From NCBI RefSeq assembly GCF_004795835.1, contig NZ_CP039249.1, forward strand, positions 1,360,501 to 1,424,500: a stretch of DNA of 64,000 nt, in the 5' to 3' direction. The notes under the pieces were generated by a model. The model saw only the letters and a program-made list of their open reading frames with translations. It was not told the origin of the DNA and made no database searches. Shown piece by piece: positions 58,817 through 64,000 of the stretch. A program made the position numbers and the translations under genes. The stretch's first letter is position 1. Every line of letters starts with the position of its first letter. The stretch comes from Sphingomonas sp. PAMC26645. GTDB lineage: Bacteria > Pseudomonadota > Alphaproteobacteria > Sphingomonadales > Sphingomonadaceae.

Positions 58817-58900
58817 GTGGGGGGGCTCGCGCGGCGTGCTGACCTTCGACACCCGGTCATGTCCTTGCTTCGAGCGGTAACACCGGGCGTACACGTAAAA

Positions 58901-58957
58901 CTTGTTTCCCCGCGAAGGCGGGGACCCAGACTGGGCTCCCGCCTTCGCGGGAGAACA
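58901..58957. repeat. Palindromic repeat, family A copy 6
   Basis: CTTGTTTCCCCGCGAAGGCG, GGGACCCAGACTGGGCT, CCCGCCTTCGCGGG, AGAACAA: the opposite orientation of the unit compared with 9008. In the 464-bp gap 58817-59280, which also holds the rplL terminator and the structured 3' element. Confidence 0.85.
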
Positions 58958-59126
58958 ATGCCGCGGTTGCGGCGGAGGCTGGACAGCGCAGCTATGCCGC
59001 AGAAGGCTGACTGCTTTGGTCCGACGCCCATCACTACACGCGCGAGTGGTCGCGGAACCTTGGATGCGCATCGGAACCGGCGTGAAGCGAGCCCTGCTGG
59101 AATGAGCAACGCGATATTCCCGCACA

Positions 59127-59166
59127 ACAAAAAAGGGCGACCCCATTGCTGGGGCCGCCCTTTTTC
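59127..59166 (-). terminator. Terminator of the rplJL operon
   Basis: On the minus strand, a long stem (GGGCGGCCCC / GGGGTCGCCC, loop AGCAAT) followed by six T. On the plus strand five T also follow, so it may work both ways. It follows the structured element behind rplL. Confidence 0.9.
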
Positions 59167-59170
59167 TTAG

Positions 59171-59274
59171 CTGCGGCCAGCAGGGGCAAAGCCCCTGCTT
59201 CGTCGGTCGGCATAAATGCCGCCGGCCGGCCTTGCTGGAGTGCGATTTAGGCTACGCTAAATCGTCTCTCCAGC
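59171..59274 (-). other. Structured 3' element, copy 2 (after rplL)
   Basis: Read in the rplL sense: a hairpin (59274 to 59234; inner stem CGATTTAG / CTAAATCG, outer GCTGGAG / CTCCAGC), the box GGCCGGCCGG (59230-59221), a hairpin CGGC-atttat-GCCG, the box CCGACG (59206-59201) and a hairpin GCAGGGGC-ttt-GCCCCTGC (59198-59180). The intrinsic terminator follows at once. Same order as after lpd and rplA, with stem sequences changed but pairing kept. Confidence 0.75.
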
Positions 59275-59280
59275 TGCGGC

Positions 59281-59655
59281 TTACTTAACCTCGACCGTGG
59301 CGCCAGCTGCTTCGAGCTGAGCCTTGATCTTGGCTGCCTCGTCCTTCGACACGCCTTCCTTGACGGCCTTGGGAGCCGACTCGACCAGCGTCTTTGCTTC
59401 GGTCAGGCCGAGCGCGGTGATCGCACGGACTTCCTTGATGACGTTGATCTTCTTGCCACCGTCGCCGGTCAGGATGACGTCGAATTCGGTCTGCTCTTCT
59501 GCTGCAGGAGCAGCGGCGCCGCCGCCTGCTGCCGGTGCTGCGACCGCTGCTGCGGCCGAAACGCCCCACTTCTCTTCGAGCAGCTTCGAAAGCTCAGCTG
59601 CTTCGAGAACGGTCAGTTCGCTCAGGCTCTCAACGAGCGCGTTCAGGTCTGCCAT
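59281..59655 (-). CDS. rplL: 50S ribosomal protein L7/L12
   Basis: 124-residue stalk protein that recruits translation GTPases; present as multimers on L10. N-terminal dimer domain ([20 protein letters not shown]), Ala-rich hinge ([17 protein letters not shown]), and the C-terminal domain [16 protein letters not shown], with [20 protein letters not shown] and [20 protein letters not shown]. Full length. Second gene of the rplJ-rplL transcript. Confidence 0.98.
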   Translation of the reverse strand: MADLNALVESLSELTVLEAAELSKLLEEKWGVSAAAAVAAPAAGGGAAAPAAEEQTEFDVILTGDGGKKINVIKEVRAITALGLTEAKTLVESAPKAVKEGVSKDEAAKIKAQLEAAGATVEVK

Positions 59656-59719
59656 GATAAATCTCCATCTCGGGGCTCATGCCCCATCAGTTCAAAAAGG
59701 TAACGAAAGGCCTGCAAGA

Positions 59720-60235
59720 TCAGGCGGCTTCCTTCTCCGCGTAGGCGGAAAGCACGCGCGCGAGCTGCGCTGCCGGAGCCTGCGTGATCGTTGCCAGCTT
59801 CGTGGCAGGTGCCACGATGAGGCCAACGATCTTGGCACGCAGTTCGTCCAGCGAGGGCAGCGTTGCGAGCGCCTTCACACCGTCGACGTCGAGGGTCGTC
59901 GCGCCCATCGCCCCACCCACGATTTCGAACTTGTCGTTCGTCTTCGCGAATTCCACGACCACCTTGGCGGCCGCGACGGGATCGATGGAGCTGGCCAGAC
60001 CGACCGGACCCGTGAGCATGTCGCCCAGCGAGCTGTAGTCGGTGCCGTCCATTGCGATCTTGGCAAGCTTGTTCTTCGAGACCTTGTAGGTCGCGCCGGC
60101 GTCGCGCATCTTGTTCCGCAGCACAGTGGACTGTGCGACGGTCAGGCCGAGGTTGCGCGTGACAACGACGACGCCGACCTCGGAAAAGGTGCGGTTCAGC
60201 TCGGCTACGGCCGCGGTCTTTTGATCACGATCCAT
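59720..60235 (-). CDS. rplJ: 50S ribosomal protein L10
   Basis: 171 residues; anchors L7/L12 dimers to 23S r[63 protein letters not shown], and the C-terminal helix binding L12 ([15 protein letters not shown]). Start ATG 60235 with GGAGA before it; a GTG four codons earlier is weaker. Usually self-regulated through its leader. Confidence 0.97.
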   Translation of the reverse strand: MDRDQKTAAVAELNRTFSEVGVVVVTRNLGLTVAQSTVLRNKMRDAGATYKVSKNKLAKIAMDGTDYSSLGDMLTGPVGLASSIDPVAAAKVVVEFAKTNDKFEIVGGAMGATTLDVDGVKALATLPSLDELRAKIVGLIVAPATKLATITQAPAAQLARVLSAYAEKEAA

Positions 60236-60512
60236 GCCATTCTCCACGTTTTACGAGTTCACCGCTTACGCAGTGGACCCGGTTACTAACCGGAGGCGCA
60301 GACAAACCCGCGCTTCCGGGTGTCTCGTCGATGGGGCATGGGAGAGGGCAGGCGCACGAGGCGCTCCGCAAAATCTCATTCCCCGTCTAGGTGGGAGATT
60401 AAGCACCGGCAAACCCGCTGCACCCACTGTCTCGGACGGAGTTCGACGAGCAAGCCCGCCGAACGAAGCCGCGCCTTAGCGGAATTGGCGGCGGAGTCAA
60501 TTGCGGAGAGTG
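60236..60512 (-). promoter_or_regulatory. Putative L10 leader and promoter region
   Basis: 277 bp between the GFA gene and rplJ. On the minus strand a stem AATCTC (60400-60395) / GAGATT (60377-60372) encloses CCCACCTAGACGGGG, which resembles the kinked hairpin of L10 leaders, where L10-L12 binds to repress its own synthesis. The position just before rplJ supports this. The exact fold was not computed. Confidence 0.5.
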
Positions 60513-60869
60513 TCAGGCGTCGAGGTATTGCCTGGTATCTGCGCCATCGAGCTGGCGTATGCGGGCCGCCGCCAGGATGTCGGGCAGCAACAGGCGGGCG
60601 TTGACGCCGATCCGGTCGATCGCCGGGTCGACCTTCGTCCAGTGCGTTACGCATCCGCATTCGCTGCAGCGATGGAAGCGCAATGTCTTGGCACCCCAAC
60701 TGTAGACGTCGATCGGAACGGATGCCGTGACGCGCACGTCACTTGCCCGGTAATACGCCCACAGGACTCCGTAGCTGCGACAGATCGAGCAGTTGCAGTC
60801 GGCTACCCATTCAGGCGGTAGGTCGATGGCCAGCGTTACCGCGCCACAGTGGCAGGAGGCTTCGATCAT
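60513..60869 (-). CDS. GFA-family zinc protein between rplA and rplJ
   Basis: 118 residues of the GFA family (glutathione-dependent formaldehyde-activating enzyme fold, PF04828). Zinc motifs: SCHCGAVTLAI, CNCSICRSYG and FHRCSECGCVTHW. These proteins bind two zinc ions; most have unknown substrates, and few truly use S-hydroxymethylglutathione. It sits in the same direction between rplA and rplJ, where other bacteria have no gene. Confidence 0.88.
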   Translation of the reverse strand: MIEASCHCGAVTLAIDLPPEWVADCNCSICRSYGVLWAYYRASDVRVTASVPIDVYSWGAKTLRFHRCSECGCVTHWTKVDPAIDRIGVNARLLLPDILAAARIRQLDGADTRQYLDA

Positions 60870-60921
60870 GCGTCATGACGTGGACCATAATGGCGCGCGG
60901 TTCACGTTTTTTCCCACGACC

Positions 60922-61004
60922 CCGTCATCCTGACGAAAGTCAGGATCCAGAGCCAGAGGGGCGACGTCCGTAACCCTGGATCCTGACTTTCGTCAGGATG
61001 ACGG
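60922..61004. repeat. Palindromic repeat, family F copy 2
   Basis: CCGTCATCCTGACGAAAGTC + AGGATCCAG, mirrored by CTGGATCCTGACTTTCG + TCAGGATGACGG; almost perfect arms of about 29 bp around a 25-bp centre. A weaker relative is at 43228-43307. Confidence 0.85.
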
Positions 61005-61052
61005 AGTGGGGTAGGGGCGATCTTCGCCGAACGACCGGTATCGCCAACACGC

Positions 61053-61083
61053 AAAAAGGGCCGGGATCGTTCCCGGCCCTTCT
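61053..61083 (-). terminator. Terminator of the rplKA operon
   Basis: Minus strand: AAGGGCCGGGA / TCCCGGCCCTT stem with an ACGA loop, followed by TTT. It follows the structured element behind rplA, so rplKA is separated from the GFA and rplJL genes. Confidence 0.85.
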
Positions 61084-61090
61084 TAACTGT

Positions 61091-61185
61091 AGCGGTAGGA
61101 CGGGAGTAAATCCCGTCCACGTCGGTCGCGGTTGCCCGCGCCGGCCGGGCGCTCGCCGTCTCGTGGCTAGCTTGCGCTAGCCACG
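61091..61185 (-). other. Structured 3' element, copy 3 (after rplA)
   Basis: In the rplA sense: a perfect 10-bp hairpin CGTGGCTAGC-gcaa-GCTAGCCACG (61185-61162), the box GCCCGGCCGG (61150-61141), a hairpin with CGCG / CGCG, the box CCGACG (61125-61120) and a hairpin GGACGGGA-tttac-TCCCGTCC (61118-61098). The spacing between the two boxes is 21 bases, as in the rplL copy (23 after lpd). A terminator follows. Confidence 0.75.
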
Positions 61186-61191
61186 TGCGAC

Positions 61192-61884
61192 TTACGCGCC
61201 AGCAACCTCGGCCGTGTCGACCTTGATGCCTGCACCCATGGTCGACGAGATCGCGACCTTCTGGACGTACTTGCCCTTGGCGCCGGTCGGCTTGGCCTTG
61301 ACCACTGCGTCGACCAGTGCGTCGAAGTTCGCGCGCAGGTCTTCTGCCGGGAACGACGCCTTGCCGATGCCCGAATGGATGATGCCGGCCTTCTCGACGC
61401 GGTATTCGATCTGGCCGCCCTTGGCTGCCTGAACGGCGGCTGCGACGTTCATCGTCACCGTGCCGAGCTTCGGGTTCGGCATCAGGCCCTTCGGACCCAG
61501 CACCTTACCGAGGCGACCGACGATGCCCATCATGTCCGGGGTCGCGATGCAGCGATCGAAATCGATCGTGCCACCCTGGATGATTTCCATCAGGTCTTCG
61601 GCGCCGACCACGTCTGCGCCTGCTGCGAGCGCTTCTTCAGCCTTCGCGCCGCGGGCGAACACGCCGACGCGGACGGTCTTGCCGGTGCCCTTAGGCAGCG
61701 TCACCACGCCGCGGACCATCTGGTCTGCGTGACGCGGATCGACGCCCAGGTTCAGCGCGACTTCGATCGTCTCGTCGAACTTCGACGTGGCGCCCGACCG
61801 TGCGAGACCGATGGCCTCGTCGATGCCGTGCAGCTTGACGAGGTCGACCGTGACGGCCTTCTGCTTCTTGCTCAGCTTAGCCAT
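61192..61884 (-). CDS. rplA: 50S ribosomal protein L1
   Basis: 230 residues; binds the L1 stalk of 23S r[62 protein letters not shown] and [11 protein letters not shown] are all family hallmarks. It begins 4 bp after rplK. Length normal. Confidence 0.98.
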   Translation of the reverse strand: MAKLSKKQKAVTVDLVKLHGIDEAIGLARSGATSKFDETIEVALNLGVDPRHADQMVRGVVTLPKGTGKTVRVGVFARGAKAEEALAAGADVVGAEDLMEIIQGGTIDFDRCIATPDMMGIVGRLGKVLGPKGLMPNPKLGTVTMNVAAAVQAAKGGQIEYRVEKAGIIHSGIGKASFPAEDLRANFDALVDAVVKAKPTGAKGKYVQKVAISSTMGAGIKVDTAEVAGA

Positions 61885-61888
61885 GATC

Positions 61889-62320
61889 TCAGCCCTCCAC
61901 CACTTCGAGGCCCATTGCGCGGGCGCTGCCTTCGATGATCTTCGTCGCAGCGTCGATATCGTTGGCGTTGAGGTCCTTCATCTTCGTCGTGGCGATCTCG
62001 CTCAGCTGGCTGCGCTTGATCGTGCCGGCGACGACCTTGCCGGGCTCCTTCGAACCCGACTTGAGACCAGCGGCCTCCTTGATCAGGTACGAGGCTGGCG
62101 GGGTCTTCGTCTCGAACGAGAACGAGCGATCCGCATAGACCGTGATGACGGTCGGGATCGGCATGCCCTTCTTCAGTTCGCTCGTGCCGGCGTTGAACGC
62201 CTTGCAGAACTCCATGATGTTCACGCCGCGCTGACCCAGCGCAGGTCCGATCGGCGGCGCGGGCTTTGCCTCGCCTGCAGGGACCTGCAGCTTGATGTAT
62301 CCGGTAATCTTTTTAGCCAT
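61889..62320 (-). CDS. rplK: 50S ribosomal protein L11
   Basis: 143 residues; part of the GTPase-associated centre. [40 protein letters not shown] and the C-terminal RNA-binding part ([20 protein letters not shown]). Start ATG 62320, the usual MAKKITGY. nusG, often found upstream, is not next to it here. Confidence 0.98.
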   Translation of the reverse strand: MAKKITGYIKLQVPAGEAKPAPPIGPALGQRGVNIMEFCKAFNAGTSELKKGMPIPTVITVYADRSFSFETKTPPASYLIKEAAGLKSGSKEPGKVVAGTIKRSQLSEIATTKMKDLNANDIDAATKIIEGSARAMGLEVVEG

Positions 62321-62491
62321 GTCACTCTCTTTATGTGAGCCTAGCGGTGATGGCGGCCGTCTCGCGACAGCCTCCCGCAAATTCCATCAATGAAGGTGGA
62401 AGCCGGCGCGCATAGCCGAAAACGCGGGGCGCGGCAACCGGCGTTCGCGTCGTCGCGCGCGGGCCTGGGAGGCTGCGCGATCGACCGCGGT

Positions 62492-62776
62492 TTATTCGAA
62501 GACGTCGACTGGCCAGGCGATCTGCTTGGCTGCGGCGTAACAGGCCGACCGCGTGGCGTATCCATCGGAATAGCTGATCAGCCCGCCAGCTTCGTGGAAC
62601 AACAACCAGGCCCAGGCACCCGCGAGCACGAGGGGTGGCGAAAGGTCGAGCCCCTCGACCTCGCGGAGTTCGAGCCGCATCGAGGGCCGCTCACCTTCGA
62701 CCGGGTTCGTGGCGACGGGCTCAGCCTCGTCGAGCGTCCGGCCTATGAAGCGGCCGAACCTGTTGTCAGGCACCAT
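62492..62776 (-). CDS. Small hypothetical protein downstream of the EAL gene
   Basis: 94 residues. A middle hydrophobic stretch (LVLAGAWAWLLFHEAGGLIS) and a C-terminus with YATRSACYAAAKQIAWPV. No domain recognised. Its start (ATG 62776) overlaps the end of the EAL gene by 11 bp, which suggests coupling. An earlier ATG at 62842 would extend it into the EAL gene. Confidence 0.5.
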   Translation of the reverse strand: MVPDNRFGRFIGRTLDEAEPVATNPVEGERPSMRLELREVEGLDLSPPLVLAGAWAWLLFHEAGGLISYSDGYATRSACYAAAKQIAWPVDVFE

Positions 62777-63956
62777 GACGGGGTACGATCGATTCAATCG
62801 GCACGGGTTTCCCCCAGTAAAAGCCTTGCCCACAGTCGGCACCGAGCGATTTCGCCAGGACGAGATCGTCGGCGGTCTCGATGCCCTCGATCACGGTTCC
62901 GATCGACCGGCTTCGGCAATAATCGATGATTTCCTTCAGCAGCGACGGCGGGAACTCGCCCTTGCGGCACTTCTGGAAGATCTTCCGGTCGATCTTGACC
63001 TCGGACACCGGGAGGTCGGAAATGCGATCGAAGTTGGTCGCGCCCTTGCCGAAATCGTCGAGCGAGATGGGTATTCCCATCGTTCCAAGCTCCCGCATGT
63101 TTTCCAGCAGGCGACCGTCGAGTCCTGAATAACTGATCTCGGTGAGTTCGATCCCGAGCATGCCGGGGGCGACGTTGTGGCGTCGCAGCAGGATCGGCAT
63201 CGCGGCGAGGAAATCCGGATGCGCGAGCACGGCGGCGCTGCAGTTCACCGCGATAGGCACTGGCCTGCCCTCGACCTCCAGCGCCGCGAGCAGGCGGGCA
63301 GCCGCTTCCACTGCAAGCGACGTCGCGGCGACCTCCAGCGAGAGGATCGTCGACGGGGCGAAGATGTGCTCGGGGTTGAGCGACGGCCGATTGCGCAACC
63401 GCGTGAGTGTTTCGTAGCCGGCGATGCCGTCGTCGTGCAGGCTGCGTTTCTCATGGAATTCATGCGTGAGATTGGGCAGCAACCGGCCTTGCTGGATCAG
63501 CCATGACAGGAAATGACGGTCGCCGGTGTCGCCGTCATGCGGTTGTCGGGCGATATGAGCCAGGCGGTCGACAATGTCCTGCGCGCTATAGGGCGCATCG
63601 AGCCAGTCGACGTGATCGATCCCGGACTGTTCCGCCAGGGCGATCGCATCCCGGAAATGCACGCTGGGCCGCAACAGCGTTAGTGTCCCGGAAAACTGTT
63701 CTTTGTCCAACAAGGCGATGAACGCATGACGATTGCCGATCGAGGCCTCAGGGTTGATCACAATCAGGTCTGGTTGAAACACCAGCCCGGCGCGTTCTTC
63801 GCTGGCCAAGCCGATCCACGCGGTTTTGTGGCCCATCTCTTCGAGTTCACGACGAACACCGTTGGCGGCTGCATTCTCAAGGTCGAGGAACAAGATACGA
63901 TGACCGGCGTCTTTTGAATCCGGGGACGGGCGAGCCGTCGCAATCCCTGAACGCAA
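62766..63956 (-). CDS. EAL-domain c-di-GMP phosphodiesterase-like protein
   Basis: At least 396 residues. The N-terminal 130 residues resemble a receiver-type fold (RILFLDLENAAANGVRRELE, PDLIVINPEAS) without a clear phosphorylation site. The EAL domain reads ETL in place of EAL (AGYETLTRLR), but the other key residues are present: Asn in AVNCSAAVL, Glu in GIELTE, DDFGKGATN, Lys in EVKIDR, Glu in EGIET and Gln in CGQGFYWGKP. It may therefore still be active. The start shown is TTG 63956; the frame stays open to the window edge, so the true start may lie outside. Confidence 0.8.
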   Translation of the reverse strand: MRSGIATARPSPDSKDAGHRILFLDLENAAANGVRRELEEMGHKTAWIGLASEERAGLVFQPDLIVINPEASIGNRHAFIALLDKEQFSGTLTLLRPSVHFRDAIALAEQSGIDHVDWLDAPYSAQDIVDRLAHIARQPHDGDTGDRHFLSWLIQQGRLLPNLTHEFHEKRSLHDDGIAGYETLTRLRNRPSLNPEHIFAPSTILSLEVAATSLAVEAAARLLAALEVEGRPVPIAVNCSAAVLAHPDFLAAMPILLRRHNVAPGMLGIELTEISYSGLDGRLLENMRELGTMGIPISLDDFGKGATNFDRISDLPVSEVKIDRKIFQKCRKGEFPPSLLKEIIDYCRSRSIGTVIEGIETADDLVLAKSLGADCGQGFYWGKPVPIESIVPRHGA

Positions 63957-64000
63957 GTGATCGCCATGCTCGAGCGATTTCTTTAAGGCCGTGGTCGTCA

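Noticed and set aside
63764..63967. Frameshift in the EAL gene near its start, because an ATG at 63967 opens another frame
   Set aside because: The EAL frame itself is open to the window edge without a stop, so no frameshift is needed.

Overview
The window is about 64 kb of GC-rich chromosome from an alphaproteobacterium, most likely Sphingomonas or a close relative. The grounds are the gene content: a SapC-family protein, DUF3597, a DUF1013/TrcR regulator, a DUF1192 protein and a cluster of PPIase, queA, EF-hand protein and tgt. Almost every gene is housekeeping and intact. I recognised no rRNA, tRNA, prophage, insertion sequence or CRISPR array.

Layout. 1-8.5 kb is a TCA-cycle operon on the plus strand: mdh (cut by the window edge), a small GIY-YIG nuclease, sucD, sucA, sucB, a DUF433/DUF5615 toxin-antitoxin-like pair, and lpd. 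9.2-12 kb holds a membrane diguanylate cyclase, a His-rich protein and a secreted TonB-C-like protein. uvrA (12.2-15.1 kb) is followed by a visibly AT-richer islet (about 15.2-16.9 kb) with a DUF4365 gene and a BrnT/BrnA pair. 17-21.3 kb carries small sphingomonad proteins, DUF3597, a glycine-zipper lipoprotein and a cold-shock protein. 21.3-31 kb (minus strand) holds a SleB-type hydrolase, an M16 peptidase, tgt, an EF-hand protein, queA, a cyclophilin, coaD, ispA and xseB. 31-36 kb has a second diguanylate cyclase, clpA, a DUF1192 protein and a quinone oxidoreductase. 37-43.2 kb (plus) has an LpxH-like phosphoesterase with a glycosyltransferase, TrcR, an MBL hydrolase, a dienelactone hydrolase and a GST. 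43.7-52.5 kb has a thioredoxin-like protein, a DEAD-box helicase, an FAD-linked oxidase, SapC, a CPA1-type antiporter and zwf. 52.7-58.8 kb has small and large uncharacterised proteins and an amidohydrolase. 59.2-64 kb (minus) has rplL, rplJ, a GFA-family gene, rplA, rplK and an EAL phosphodiesterase.

Two non-coding patterns stand out. First, gene gaps are loaded with palindromic repeats of at least seven sequence families (over 20 copies). They extend several ORFs artificially at their 5' ends, for example sucA and the glycosyltransferase. Second, three operon ends (after lpd, rplL and rplA) carry the same composite structured element in the same sense. It consists of a variable perfect hairpin next to the stop codon, a conserved GC-rich box, a second hairpin, a conserved CCGACG, and a third hairpin whose stem sequence differs between copies while pairing is kept. 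This looks like an RNA element in the 3' UTR of highly expressed operons and is the best candidate here for something undescribed.
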